A stretch of DNA of 64,000 nucleotides from Enterobacteriaceae bacterium UBA7338. Lineage in GTDB: Bacteria > Pseudomonadota > Gammaproteobacteria > Enterobacterales > Enterobacteriaceae. The position numbers and the translations under genes are program-made. The DNA lies in NCBI GenBank assembly GCA_002480085.1, contig DKPJ01000011.1:1-64000 (forward strand), read 5' to 3'. How positions within the stretch are numbered: the stretch's first letter is position 1; every line of letters begins with the position of its first letter. Below the pieces are notes generated by a model. It worked only from the letters and a program-made list of their open reading frames with translations, searched no databases and was not told where the DNA came from. Positions 45,003-54,874 of this stretch are shown piece by piece.

Positions 45003-45690
45003 ACAAGTGATGCCAGTCAAGCTGGCGCAGGCGTTGGCTAACCCGTTGTTCCCGGCGCTGGACAGTCAGCTGCGCGCCGGTCGCCACATTGGTCTTGATG
45101 AGCTGGACAATCACGCATTTTTAATGGACTTCCAGGAGTATCTGGAGGAGTTTTACGCTCGCTATAACGTGGAGCTGATCCGCGCGCCGGAAGGGTTCTT
45201 CTACCTGCGCCCGCGCTCCACAACGCTGATCCCGCGCTCGGTGCTTTCTGAGCTGGATATGATGGTCGGCAAGATCCTCTGCTACCTCTATCTCAGCCCG
45301 GAGCGGCTAGCCAACGAAGGCATCTTTACCCAGCAGGAGCTGTACGACGAGCTGCTGGCGCTGGCGGACGAGAGCAAGCTGCTGAAGCTGGTCAACAACC
45401 GCTCCACCGGCTCTGACGTCGATCGCCAGAAGCTTCAGGAAAAAGTGCGCTCCTCGCTGAACCGTCTGCGCCGCCTGGGCATGGTCTGGTTTATGGGCAA
45501 CGACAGCAGCAAGTTCCGCATCACCGAGTCGGTGTTCCGCTTTGGCGCTGACGTGCGCGGCGGGGATGACCTGCGTGAAGCGCAGCTGCGCATGATCCGC
45601 GACGGCGAGGCCATGCCGGTAGAGAACCACCTGCAGCTCAATGATGAGCAAGACGAGAATCAGCCGGACAGTGCGGAGGAAGAGTCATGA
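44983..45690 (+). CDS. mukE: Chromosome condensin accessory subunit MukE
   Basis: MukE is a KITE-type winged-helix protein bound to MukF. The 235-residue product is one longer than E. coli. The start at 44983 (MSLTNIEQVMPVKL) matches; a longer frame runs 22 codons upstream inside mukF. Its acidic C-terminus ends in EEES, and the last four bases overlap the mukB start. Confidence 0.97.
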   Translation: MSLTNIEQVMPVKLAQALANPLFPALDSQLRAGRHIGLDELDNHAFLMDFQEYLEEFYARYNVELIRAPEGFFYLRPRSTTLIPRSVLSELDMMVGKILCYLYLSPERLANEGIFTQQELYDELLALADESKLLKLVNNRSTGSDVDRQKLQEKVRSSLNRLRRLGMVWFMGNDSSKFRITESVFRFGADVRGGDDLREAQLRMIRDGEAMPVENHLQLNDEQDENQPDSAEEES

Positions 45691-48600
45691 TCGATCGCGG
45701 TAAATTTCGCTCGCTAACGCTGATTAACTGGAACGGCTTTTTTGCCCGGACCTTTGACCTGGACGAGCTGGTCACCACGCTCTCCGGCGGTAACGGGGCG
45801 GGTAAATCCACCACCATGGCGGCCTTTGTCACGGCGCTGATCCCGGATCTGACCCTGCTACACTTCCGTAACACCACCGAAGCGGGGGCCACCAGCGGCT
45901 CGCGCGACAAGGGTCTGCACGGCAAGCTGAAGGCGGGCGTCTGTTATTCGGTGCTGGACGTGATCAACTCGCGCAACCAGCGCGTAGTGGTAGGCGTGCG
46001 CCTGCAGCAGGTCGCCGGACGCGACCGCAAGGTAGATATTAAACCTTTTGCGATTCAGGGCCTGCCTACCAGCATCCAGCCCACAACGCTGCTGACCGAG
46101 ACGCTCAACGAGCGCCAGGCGCGCGTATTAACCCTGACCGAGCTGAAAGAGAAGCTGGACCAGATCGAAGGCGTCCAGTTCAAGCAGTTCAACTCGATTA
46201 CCGACTACCACGCCCTGATGTTCGATCTGGGCATCGTGGCCCGTCGCCTGCGCTCCGCCTCGGATCGCAGCAAGTTCTACCGTCTAATCGAGGCCTCGCT
46301 CTACGGCGGGATCTCCAGCGCCATTACCCGCTCGCTGCGCGACTACCTGCTGCCGGAAAACGGCGGGGTGCGGAAGGCATTCCAGGATATGGAAGCCGCG
46401 CTGCGCGAGAACCGCATGACGCTTGAGGCGATCCGCGTCACCCAGTCCGACAGGGATCTCTTCAAGCACCTGATCAGCGAAGCTACTAACTACGTGGCCT
46501 CGGACTACATGCGCCACGCCAACGAGCGTCGGGTGCATCTCGATCAGGCCCTGACCTTCCGCCGGGATCTCTTTACCTCCCGATCGCAGCTGGCCGCCGA
46601 GCAGTATAAGCACGTTGAGATGGCGCGGGAGCTGCATGAGCATACCGGTGCGGAGGGGGATCTCGAAGCGGATCACCAGGCCGCCAGCGACCATCTGAAC
46701 CTGGTCCAAACCGCGCTGCGCCAGCAGGAGAAGATTGAGCGCTACGAAGCGGATCTCGACGAGCTGCAGATCCGTCTGGAGGAGCAGAACGAGGTGGTGG
46801 CGGAAGCCGCCGACCGCCAGGAGGAGAACGAGGCCCGGGCGGAAGCCGCCGAGCTGGAGGTGGATGAGCTGAAGAGCCAGCTTGCCAACTATCAGCAGGC
46901 CCTCGACGTGCAGCAGACCCGCGCTATCCAGTACAACCAGGCGCTGGCCGCGCTGGAGCGCGCCCAGGCCCTGTGCCACATTCCGGATCTGACCCCGGAG
47001 AGCGCCCAGCAGTGGCAGGAGACCTTCCAGGCCAAAGAGCAGGAAGCGACCGAAAAGCTGCTCTCGCTGGAGCAGAAGATGAGCGTGGCCCAGACCGCGC
47101 ACAGTCAGTTTGAGCAGGCGTACCAGCTGGTGGCGGCCATCAACGGCCCGCTATCGCGAGACGAAGCCTGGAGCGTCGCCCGTGAGCTGCTGCGCGACGC
47201 CGTAAACCAGCGCCATCTGGCCGAACAGGTGCAGCCCCTGCGGATGCGTCTTAACGAGCTGGAGCAGCGTCTGCGCGAGCAGCAGGAGGCCGAACGTCTG
47301 CTGGCCGAGTTTTGCAAGCGTCACAACAAGCGCGTCGATGCCGACGAGCTGGAGGCGCTGCATCAGCAGCTGGAAGCCCAGATTGCCGCCCTCTCCGAGA
47401 CCGTAGCTAACGCCGGTGAGCAGCGCATGGCCCTGCGCCAGGAGCTGGAGCAGCTGCAGGCGCGTATTCAGCGACTCCTGAAGCGCGCCCCGGTCTGGCT
47501 GGCGGCACAGAACAGCCTCAACCAGCTCTGCGAGCAGAGCGGGCAAGAGTTTGAATCGAGCCAGGACGTGACCGAGTTCCTGCAACAGCTGCTGGAGCGC
47601 GAGCGCGAAGCGATTGTTGAGCGGGATGAGATCGGTGCCCGCAAGCAGGCGGTGGATGATGAGATCGAGCGTCTGAGCCAGCCGGGCGGGGCAGAAGATG
47701 CCCGCCTCAACGCCCTGGCGGAACGTTTCGGCGGCGTGTTGCTCTCTGAAATCTATGACGACGTCAGCCTTGACGATGCCCCTTACTACTCGGCGCTGTA
47801 TGGTCCGTCGCGTCACGCCATCGTGGTGCCGGATCTCTCCCTGATCGCCGACCAGCTGGAAGGATTAACCGACTGTCCGGAAGATCTCTACCTGATCGAG
47901 GGGGATCCGCAGTCCTTTGACGACAGCGTCTTTGCCGTTGACGAGCTGGAAAAGGCGGTAATCGTTAAGGTTGCCGATCGCCAGTGGCGCTATTCCCGCT
48001 TCCCGTCGCTGCCGCTGTTTGGTCGCGCCGCACGCGAGAGCCGTATTGAGAGCCTGCATGCCGAGCGCGAAACGCTGGCGGAGCGCTTCGCCACGTTGTC
48101 CTTTGACGTTCAGAAAACCCAGCGTCTGCATCAGGCCTTCAGCCGCTTTATCGGCAGCCATCTGGCGGTGGCCTTTGAGGACGATCCGGAAGCGGAGATC
48201 CGTACCCTGACCAGCCGTCGGGGCGAGCTTGAGCGGGCCATCAGCGCCCATGAGAGCGATAACCAGCAAAACCGTGTCCAGTACGATCAGGCGAAGGAGG
48301 GCGTCAGCGCCCTTAACCGCCTGCTGCCCCGCATCAACCTGCTGGCTGACGACACCCTGGCCGACCGCGTGGATGAGATCCGCGAGCGTCTGGACGAGGC
48401 CCAGGAAGCAGCACGCTTTATTCAGCAGTACGGCAACCAGCTGGCGAAGCTGGAGCCGGTGGTCTCGGTTCTGCAGAGCGACCCGGAGCAGTTTGAACAG
48501 CTGAAAGAGGACTACGCTTACTCACAGCAGGTGCAGCGTGAAGCGCGCCAGCAGGCGTTTGCCCTCACCGAGGTGGTGCAGCGTCGCGCCCACTTCAGCT

Positions 48601-50141
48601 ACAGCGACTCCGCCGCGATGCTCACCGGCAACAGCGATCTTAACGAGAAGCTGCGCCAGCGTCTGGAGCAGGCGGAGGGCGAACGCGCCCGCGCCCGTGA
48701 GGCGATGCGCAGCCACGCCGCCCAGCTTAGCCAGTACGGCCAGGTGCAGGCCTCGCTGAAAAGCTCTTACGACACCAAAAAAGAGCTGCTGAACGATCTG
48801 CATAAAGAGCTGCAGGAGATTGGCGTCCGGGCCGACAGCGGCTCGGAAGAGCGGGCGCGCATCCGTCGCGATGAGCTTTACGCCCAGCTCTCCGGCAACC
48901 GCGCCCGCCGCAACCAGCTGGAGAAAGCCCTGACCTTCTGCGAAGCGGAGATGGATAACCTGACCCGCAAGCTCAAGCGTCTTGAACGTGACTACCATGA
49001 GAAGCGCGAGCAGGTGGTGACCGCCAAAGCGGGCTGGTGCGCGGTAATGCGGATGGTGAAAGATAATGGCGTTGAGCGCCGCCTGCACCGTCGCGAGCTG
49101 GCCTACCTCTCTGCTGACGAGCTGCGATCCATGTCGGATAAGGCGCTGGGTGCGCTGCGTCTGGCGGTGGCGGATAACGAACACCTGCGCGACGTGCTGC
49201 GTATGTCGGAAGATCCGAAGCGTCCCGAGCGTAAGATCCAGTTCTTCGTCGCGGTCTACCAGCATCTGCGCGAGCGTATCCGTCAGGATATCATTCGCAC
49301 TGACGATCCGGTTGAAGCGATTGAGCAGATGGAGATCGAGCTGGGCCGCCTGACGGAAGAGCTGACCTCCCGCGAGCAGAAGCTGGCCATCAGCTCCCGC
49401 AGCGCGGCGAACATCATTCGCAAGACCATCCAGCGCGAGCAGAACCGTATCCGCCAGCTCAACCAGGGCTTGCAGAGCGTCTCCTTTGGCCAGGTGAACA
49501 GCGTGCGCCTGAACGTGAACGTGCGCGAGACCCACGCTACGCTGCTGGACGTGCTCTCTGAGCAGCACGAGCAGCATCAGGATCTCTTCAACAGCAACCG
49601 CCTGACCTTCTCGGAAGCGCTGGCGAAGCTCTACCAGCGTCTGAACCCACAGATCGATATGGGCCAGCGCACGCCGCAGACCATCGGTGAAGAGCTGCTC
49701 GACTACCGCAACTATCTGGAGATGGAGGTTGAGGTTAACCGTGGCTCCGACGGCTGGCTGCGTGCCGAATCCGGCGCGCTCTCCACCGGGGAAGCGATCG
49801 GTACCGGCATGTCGATTCTGGTGATGGTGGTGCAGAGCTGGGAGGACGAAGCCCGTCGCCTGCGCGGAAAAGATATTTCGCCGTGCCGCCTGCTGTTCCT
49901 CGATGAGGCCGCCCGTCTTGATGCCCGCTCTATCGCCACGCTGTTTGAGCTGTGCGAGCGACTGGAGATGCAGCTAATTATCGCCGCGCCTGAAAACATC
50001 AGCCCGGAGAAAGGGACCACCTATAAGCTGGTGCGTAAGGTGTTTAATAATCAGGAGCATGTGCACGTGGTTGGCCTGCGCGGCTTTGCCCCGCAGCTGC
50101 CGGAGCCGCTGCCCGGTACGGCGGATGCCAGCGTAAGCTGA
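45687..50141 (+). CDS. mukB: Chromosome condensin SMC-like subunit MukB
   Basis: MukB is the SMC-like motor of the MukBEF complex, loading on the chromosome and interacting with topoisomerase IV. The 1484-residue product is two shorter than E. coli. It has Walker A GGNGAGKST near residue 34, long coiled coils rich in E, Q and R (about 280-620 and 850-1200) around a central hinge, and a C-terminal LSTGEAIGTG signature with Walker B LLFLDEAARLD. It overlaps mukE by four bases. Confidence 0.98.
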   Translation: MIDRGKFRSLTLINWNGFFARTFDLDELVTTLSGGNGAGKSTTMAAFVTALIPDLTLLHFRNTTEAGATSGSRDKGLHGKLKAGVCYSVLDVINSRNQRVVVGVRLQQVAGRDRKVDIKPFAIQGLPTSIQPTTLLTETLNERQARVLTLTELKEKLDQIEGVQFKQFNSITDYHALMFDLGIVARRLRSASDRSKFYRLIEASLYGGISSAITRSLRDYLLPENGGVRKAFQDMEAALRENRMTLEAIRVTQSDRDLFKHLISEATNYVASDYMRHANERRVHLDQALTFRRDLFTSRSQLAAEQYKHVEMARELHEHTGAEGDLEADHQAASDHLNLVQTALRQQEKIERYEADLDELQIRLEEQNEVVAEAADRQEENEARAEAAELEVDELKSQLANYQQALDVQQTRAIQYNQALAALERAQALCHIPDLTPESAQQWQETFQAKEQEATEKLLSLEQKMSVAQTAHSQFEQAYQLVAAINGPLSRDEAWSVARELLRDAVNQRHLAEQVQPLRMRLNELEQRLREQQEAERLLAEFCKRHNKRVDADELEALHQQLEAQIAALSETVANAGEQRMALRQELEQLQARIQRLLKRAPVWLAAQNSLNQLCEQSGQEFESSQDVTEFLQQLLEREREAIVERDEIGARKQAVDDEIERLSQPGGAEDARLNALAERFGGVLLSEIYDDVSLDDAPYYSALYGPSRHAIVVPDLSLIADQLEGLTDCPEDLYLIEGDPQSFDDSVFAVDELEKAVIVKVADRQWRYSRFPSLPLFGRAARESRIESLHAERETLAERFATLSFDVQKTQRLHQAFSRFIGSHLAVAFEDDPEAEIRTLTSRRGELERAISAHESDNQQNRVQYDQAKEGVSALNRLLPRINLLADDTLADRVDEIRERLDEAQEAARFIQQYGNQLAKLEPVVSVLQSDPEQFEQLKEDYAYSQQVQREARQQAFALTEVVQRRAHFSYSDSAAMLTGNSDLNEKLRQRLEQAEGERARAREAMRSHAAQLSQYGQVQASLKSSYDTKKELLNDLHKELQEIGVRADSGSEERARIRRDELYAQLSGNRARRNQLEKALTFCEAEMDNLTRKLKRLERDYHEKREQVVTAKAGWCAVMRMVKDNGVERRLHRRELAYLSADELRSMSDKALGALRLAVADNEHLRDVLRMSEDPKRPERKIQFFVAVYQHLRERIRQDIIRTDDPVEAIEQMEIELGRLTEELTSREQKLAISSRSAANIIRKTIQREQNRIRQLNQGLQSVSFGQVNSVRLNVNVRETHATLLDVLSEQHEQHQDLFNSNRLTFSEALAKLYQRLNPQIDMGQRTPQTIGEELLDYRNYLEMEVEVNRGSDGWLRAESGALSTGEAIGTGMSILVMVVQSWEDEARRLRGKDISPCRLLFLDEAARLDARSIATLFELCERLEMQLIIAAPENISPEKGTTYKLVRKVFNNQEHVHVVGLRGFAPQLPEPLPGTADASVS

Positions 50142-50152
50142 CGGTTAACAGA

Positions 50153-50187
50153 GTAAAAGGGTGGCAGCAGTGCCACCCTTTTTTATT
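50153..50187 (+). terminator. Intrinsic terminator of the muk operon
   Basis: AAAGGGTGGCA, loop GCAG and TGCCACCCTTT form an eleven-pair stem followed by T residues just after mukB. Confidence 0.88.
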
Positions 50188-50319
50188 GCCCGCTGGCCCA
50201 ACCAGCGGGAGATCAATCTTTAATCTTCTTTACATTTAGCCGGGCAAATGTATTTTTGTCTTTATATACTCATAGAATCAGACGGATTAATCGATTCGTT
50301 TATAAACAGGGGGCAAGGG

Positions 50320-52098
50320 ATGTTGCTGAAGAAAAAAGAGAGTCGTCGGGTATCCGCACTCGGTTTGTGCCTGGCGCTCGCGTTTGCTCCGCTGTTTAGC
50401 GCTATGGCCGATGAGCCTGAGGTTGTGCCATCCGATAGCTCTGCCAGCATGGGCGTGCAGCCTACGGCGCTGGCCGAGCCGCTGGCCCAGTCTCACGCCA
50501 CTGCCGTCATGGCGGGCGTGGAGGCGCTGGCCGATCCCGGCCTGATGGCTAAAACCCGGGCTGATATTCAGTCTCAGCTGCCGGCAGGCTATACGCCGGT
50601 CTATATGAATCAGCTTGTAGCGATCTATGCCGCCCGCGAGCAGAAGGCCATGTGGGACGATCGCGATGCGGTTAAAGCGTTTCAGCAGCAGCTGGCCGAG
50701 GTGGCTATCGCCGGTTTCCAGCCGCAGTTTACCAAATGGGTTGAGCTACTGACCGATCCTGCCGTAACCGGCCCGGCTCGGGACGTGGTACTTTCCGATG
50801 CCATGCTGGGCTACCTGCACTTTATTGCCAGCATTCCCGTTAAGGGCAACAGCTGGCTCTACAGCGCAAAACCGTATCAGCTGGCGACGCCGCCGCTGAC
50901 GGTGATTAACCAGTGGCAGCTGGCGCTGGATAACGGCCAGCTGGCGCACTTTGTTACCAGCCTTGCGCCGCAGCATGCCCAGTACACCTCTATGCATCAG
51001 TCGCTGCTCAAGCTGCTGGAGGATACGCGCCCCTGGCCTACGCTTACGGGTACCGCCACGCTGCGTCCGGGACAGTGGAGCAACGACATTCCGGCCCTGC
51101 GCGAAATTCTCTCCCGCACGGGGATGCTGGACAGCGCTGAGAATATCGTCCTGCCAGGCGAAAAGCCGAAGAAGGCGAAGCCCGCGCGCGGCGGTTACTA
51201 CGATCGTGACCTGGTCGCGGCGGTTAAGCGCTTCCAGACCTGGCAAGGCCTGGGAAGCGACGGTGCTATCGGGCAGTCCACTCGCGACTGGCTGAACGTC
51301 ACGCCAGCCCAGCGTGCGGGGGTGCTGGCGCTCAACATTCAGCGTCTGCGCCTGCTGCCGGGCACGGTTTCGACCGGCATTATGGTTAACATTCCGGCCT
51401 ACTCGCTGGTCTACTACCAGCAGGGCAGCGAGGTGCTGGCGTCACGGGTGATCGTTGGCCGTCCGGATCGCAAGACGCCGATGATGAGCAGCGCGCTCAA
51501 CAACGTGGTCGTGAATCCGCCGTGGAACGTGCCGCCGACGCTGGCGCGCAAGGACATTCTGCCGAAGGTATGGAACGATCCGGGCTATCTGGAGCGGCAT
51601 AACTATGTTGTGCTGCGCGGCTGGAACAGCAAAGAGACCATCGATCCGTGGCGGGTTGACTGGGGCACCATTACCCCCTCCAATCTGCCGTTCCGCTTCC
51701 AGCAGGCACCGGGCGCGCATAACTCACTTGGGCGCTATAAGTTCAATATGCCCAGCTCGGATGCTATCTATCTGCATGATACGCCGAACCATAATCTGTT
51801 CCAGAAGAACGAGCGGGCGCTCAGCTCCGGCTGCGTGCGCGTGAACAAAGCCTCCGAGCTGGCCAGTATGCTGCTGCAGGACGCGGGCTGGAACGACACG
51901 CGCATCTCTGGCGCATTGCAGGAGGGGAACACGCGCTACGTGAACATTCGCCAGAACATTCCGGTGAACCTCTACTACCTGACCGCTTTTGTCGGCAGCG
52001 ATGGACGTACTCAGTATCGTACAGATATTTACAATTACGATCTGACTGCGCGTTCCGGAGCTGACGTTTTGCCGAAGGCAGAACAATTAATCAGATAA
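50320..52098 (+). CDS. ldtD: L,D-transpeptidase LdtD (YcbB)
   Basis: LdtD makes 3-3 (mDAP-mDAP) cross-links in peptidoglycan in the periplasm and is tied to the Cpx response in E. coli. The 592-residue product is shorter than E. coli's 615; the loss lies in the linker before the peptidoglycan-binding helix (here EKPKKAKPARGG). An N-terminal signal peptide is followed by a PG-binding domain (VKRFQTWQGLGSDGAIG) and a YkuD domain. The YkuD domain has the catalytic segment HDTPNHNLF and SSGCVRV. The ATG at 50320 is preceded by GGGGGCAAGGG; an earlier ATG would add 24 non-family residues. Confidence 0.95.
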   Translation: MLLKKKESRRVSALGLCLALAFAPLFSAMADEPEVVPSDSSASMGVQPTALAEPLAQSHATAVMAGVEALADPGLMAKTRADIQSQLPAGYTPVYMNQLVAIYAAREQKAMWDDRDAVKAFQQQLAEVAIAGFQPQFTKWVELLTDPAVTGPARDVVLSDAMLGYLHFIASIPVKGNSWLYSAKPYQLATPPLTVINQWQLALDNGQLAHFVTSLAPQHAQYTSMHQSLLKLLEDTRPWPTLTGTATLRPGQWSNDIPALREILSRTGMLDSAENIVLPGEKPKKAKPARGGYYDRDLVAAVKRFQTWQGLGSDGAIGQSTRDWLNVTPAQRAGVLALNIQRLRLLPGTVSTGIMVNIPAYSLVYYQQGSEVLASRVIVGRPDRKTPMMSSALNNVVVNPPWNVPPTLARKDILPKVWNDPGYLERHNYVVLRGWNSKETIDPWRVDWGTITPSNLPFRFQQAPGAHNSLGRYKFNMPSSDAIYLHDTPNHNLFQKNERALSSGCVRVNKASELASMLLQDAGWNDTRISGALQEGNTRYVNIRQNIPVNLYYLTAFVGSDGRTQYRTDIYNYDLTARSGADVLPKAEQLIR

Positions 52099-52281
52099 AT
52101 GAAGTAGTTCAGATTAATCCATTCTCTAAATTACTGGTAAAAACGGGCTGCCCAGGCTACGCGGCCCGTCTTTACCGGGCTTGACCTTCCTTGACGTAAG
52201 AAATTTTGCCCGGTAATGTGCTTTTTCACGCGCCAGAAGTGCATTAATTAAGCAAACTTTTTACCTGTAGACCTGATTATC

Positions 52282-52830
52282 ATGGATAAATTTGACGCTA
52301 ATCGCCGCAAACTGCTGGCGTTAGGTGGCGTTGCACTTGGTGCAGCCATCCTGCCAACGCCTGCGTTCGCTACCCTCTCTACGCCACGCCCACGGATCCT
52401 GACTCTCAATAACTTACACACCGGAGAGTCAATCAAAGCCGAGTTTTTTGACGGCAAGGGCTATATTCAGGATGAATTAGCTAAACTTAACCACTTTTTC
52501 CGCGATTTTCGCGCCAATAAAGTGACATCCATTGACCCTAAACTCTTCGACCAGCTCTATCGCCTGCAGGGACTGCTCGGCACGCGCAAGCCGGTTCAGC
52601 TTATCTCTGGCTATCGCTCTATCGATACCAACAATGAACTTCGCGCCCATAGCAGCGGCGTGGCGAAGAAGAGTTATCACACTAAAGGCCAGGCGATGGA
52701 TTTCCATATCGATGGCCTGGCATTAAGCAATATTCGCAAAGCTGCGTTATCTATGGGTGCAGGTGGTGTAGGATATTACCCACGCAGCAACTTTGTGCAT
52801 ATTGATACCGGGCCGGTTCGGCACTGGTAG
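52282..52830 (+). CDS. ycbK: Tat-exported M15-like peptidase YcbK
   Basis: YcbK is a DUF882 protein of the M15 metallopeptidase fold, likely acting on peptidoglycan; its substrate is not established. The 182-residue precursor has a Tat-type signal NRRKLLALGGVALG with a cleavage site after AFA. The metal-binding residues lie in SGYRSIDTNNELR, KSYHTKGQAMDFH and VHIDTGPVRHW. The ATG at 52282 follows ACCTGATTATC. gloC follows after 27 bases, and both lie behind ldtD. Confidence 0.93.
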   Translation: MDKFDANRRKLLALGGVALGAAILPTPAFATLSTPRPRILTLNNLHTGESIKAEFFDGKGYIQDELAKLNHFFRDFRANKVTSIDPKLFDQLYRLQGLLGTRKPVQLISGYRSIDTNNELRAHSSGVAKKSYHTKGQAMDFHIDGLALSNIRKAALSMGAGGVGYYPRSNFVHIDTGPVRHW

Positions 52831-52857
52831 CCCAGAGCTTAATGAAAAAGGAGCAGT

Positions 52858-53505
52858 ATGAACTATCGTCTTATTCCGGTTACCGCGTTTTCCCAGAACT
52901 GTTCGCTGATCTGGTGTGAGGAAACCCGAGAGGCCGCGCTGGTGGATCCAGGTGGTGATGCCGAGCGTATCAAAGAGGTGGTTGCCGCCTCTGACGTTAC
53001 GCTGACGCAGATTTTGCTCACCCACGGTCATCTCGATCACGTGGGCGCCGCCGCCGAGCTGGCGCAGCACTACGGTGTGCCGATCGTTGGCCCGGAAAAA
53101 GAGGATGAGTTCTGGCTGACGGGACTTCCCGCTCAGAGCCGCATGTTTGGCCTTGACGAGTGTCAGCCCCTGACGCCCGATCGCTGGCTGGACGAAGGTG
53201 AGAGCGTGACCGTTGGCAAGATAACGCTGCAGGTGCTGCACTGCCCGGGCCATACGCCGGGGCACATTGTCTTCTTTGACGCGCAGTCACGGCTGCTGGT
53301 GTCGGGAGATGTGATCTTTAAGGGTGGGGTAGGGCGCAGCGATTTCCCGCGCGGCGACCATGGTCAGCTGATCGACTCCATTAAGCGCAAGCTGCTGCCG
53401 CTGGGCGACGACGTGACCTTTATTCCCGGCCACGGGCCAATGTCAACCCTGGGGGAAGAGCGCCTGCACAACCCGTTTTTGCAGGATGAGCAGCCGATCT
53501 GGTAG
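52858..53505 (+). CDS. gloC: Hydroxyacylglutathione hydrolase GloC
   Basis: GloC (YcbL) is a metallo-beta-lactamase-fold glyoxalase II that cleaves S-lactoylglutathione. The 215-residue product equals E. coli. It has the metal motif LTHGHLDHVG near residue 58 and further ligands in HCPGHTPGH and SGDVIFKGGVGRSD. AAAGGAGC lies before the ATG. It is followed by a REP/BIME cluster, after which aspC converges. Confidence 0.96.
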   Translation: MNYRLIPVTAFSQNCSLIWCEETREAALVDPGGDAERIKEVVAASDVTLTQILLTHGHLDHVGAAAELAQHYGVPIVGPEKEDEFWLTGLPAQSRMFGLDECQPLTPDRWLDEGESVTVGKITLQVLHCPGHTPGHIVFFDAQSRLLVSGDVIFKGGVGRSDFPRGDHGQLIDSIKRKLLPLGDDVTFIPGHGPMSTLGEERLHNPFLQDEQPIW

Positions 53506-53514
53506 TTCATAGTG

Positions 53515-53682
53515 TCGGGCCTACTCACCACACCATGCCTGACGTAGGCCGGGCAAACGCAGTGCCGCCCGGCATTGCAGCGTCAGCAGAGTAACGCCCG
53601 GTGGCGCTGACGCTTACCGGGCCTACGCAGTGTACCGTGCTCACTGTAGGCCCGGTAGGCATAGCGCCACCGGGCTTTTTTA
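53515..53682. repeat. BIME of three REP units between gloC and aspC
   Basis: Three REP-like palindromes are visible: TGACGTAGGCCGGGCAAACG with GTGCCGCCCGGCA (about 53538-53577), ACGCCCGGTGGCGC with ACCGGGCCTACG (about 53590-53627) and GTAGGCCCGGTAGGC with GCGCCACCGGGC (about 53646-53676). The last unit ends in TTTTTTATTT and can terminate plus-strand transcription. Such arrays bind IHF, gyrase or Pol I in E. coli. Confidence 0.8.
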
Positions 53683-53687
53683 TTTAC
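53645..53687 (+). terminator. REP-derived terminator after gloC
   Basis: The third REP unit (CCCGGTAGGC paired with GCGCCACCGGG) ends in a run of six T at about 53677-53682. It can stop transcription from gloC before it enters aspC. Confidence 0.6.
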
Positions 53688-54874
53688 AGCACCGCGACGA
53701 TGGCTTCACACAGCGGAGCCATATTGTCCGGGGTCATGCCCGCGACGTTAACGCGACCGGATGCCACCGCATAGACGCCAAACTCTTCCCGCAGGCGCTG
53801 CACCTGCTCTTTGGTCAGGCCGCTGAACGAGAACATACCGTTCTGCTTAATGATAAAGCTGAAGTCACGGTTAGCGCCTTTCTCCTGCAGCGTGTTAACA
53901 AACAGCAGACGCATGCGCTGAATGCGCTGGCGCATGTCGGTCAGCTCCTGCTCCCAGATGGCGCGCAGGGCGTCATTGCTGAGGATAGTCGCTACCACGG
54001 AGGCACCGTGCGCCGGCGGGTTGGAGTAGTTGGCACGGATCACGGACTTCAGCTGGCTGAAGGCGCGATCGGCAGTGTCAGCATCGGCGGTAACCAGCGT
54101 GCAGGCCCCGACGCGCTCGTTATAGAGACCAAAGTTTTTCGAGTAGGAGCTGGCAACAATCAGCTCTTTATGCAGCGCGGCGAAGGCACGCAGCCCCTCA
54201 GCATCCTCCTCCAGACCACGGGCAAAGCCCTGGTAGGCGAAGTCAAATAGCGGCAGCCAGCCCTTCTCAACAGAGAGCTGAGCCAGGGTCTGCCACTGAT
54301 CCAGCGTCGGATCGATGCCGGTTGGGTTGTGGCAGCAGCCGTGGAACAGCACCACGTCACCCGCCTGGGCTTCGTTCAGGCTCGCCAGCAGGCCGTCAAA
54401 GTCGAGGCTATGGTTGGCCGCGTCATAGTAGGCATACTCGCGCACTTCCAGCCCGGCAGCGTTGAACACGCCTTTATGGTTCGGCCAGCTTGGGTTGCTC
54501 ACCCAGACGCGTTTAACGTCGCTGTTTTTCGCCAGGAAGTCCGCCGCCACGCGCAGTGCGCCGGTACCACCTGGGGTTTGTGCCGTGCGGGCGCGCTTGT
54601 CGTTGATCGTCGCGCTGCCTTTACCAAACAGCAGCTCCTGGGTGCAACGGCCAAATTCCGGGATCCCGTCGATGCCGAGATAGTTCTTCGTCGTCTCATT
54701 CTCCAACAGATACTGCTCGGCTTTCTTCACGCTGGTCAGCACCGGCGTTTTACCGGTTTCATCTTTATAGACGCCGATGCCAAGGTTAATTTTTGTCGGG
54801 CGTTGGTCGGCACGGAACAGATCGGCTAACCCCAGAATAGGGTCAGCAGGGGCTGCAGTAATATTCTCAAACAT
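53684..54874 (-). CDS. aspC: Aspartate aminotransferase
   Basis: AspC interconverts aspartate/oxaloacetate and glutamate/2-oxoglutarate with PLP. The 396-residue product equals E. coli. The PLP lysine is in SSYSKNFGLYNERVG (near residue 246), and substrate arginines are present in the C-terminal region. The start at MFENITAAPAD is chosen; an upstream ATG would add 23 non-family residues. Its downstream end meets the gloC REP region. Confidence 0.98.
   Translation of the reverse strand: MFENITAAPADPILGLADLFRADQRPTKINLGIGVYKDETGKTPVLTSVKKAEQYLLENETTKNYLGIDGIPEFGRCTQELLFGKGSATINDKRARTAQTPGGTGALRVAADFLAKNSDVKRVWVSNPSWPNHKGVFNAAGLEVREYAYYDAANHSLDFDGLLASLNEAQAGDVVLFHGCCHNPTGIDPTLDQWQTLAQLSVEKGWLPLFDFAYQGFARGLEEDAEGLRAFAALHKELIVASSYSKNFGLYNERVGACTLVTADADTADRAFSQLKSVIRANYSNPPAHGASVVATILSNDALRAIWEQELTDMRQRIQRMRLLFVNTLQEKGANRDFSFIIKQNGMFSFSGLTKEQVQRLREEFGVYAVASGRVNVAGMTPDNMAPLCEAIVAVL

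Noticed and set aside
53630..54250. 206-codon plus-strand frame opposite aspC
   Set aside because: Antisense shadow of a conserved gene beginning within REP DNA.
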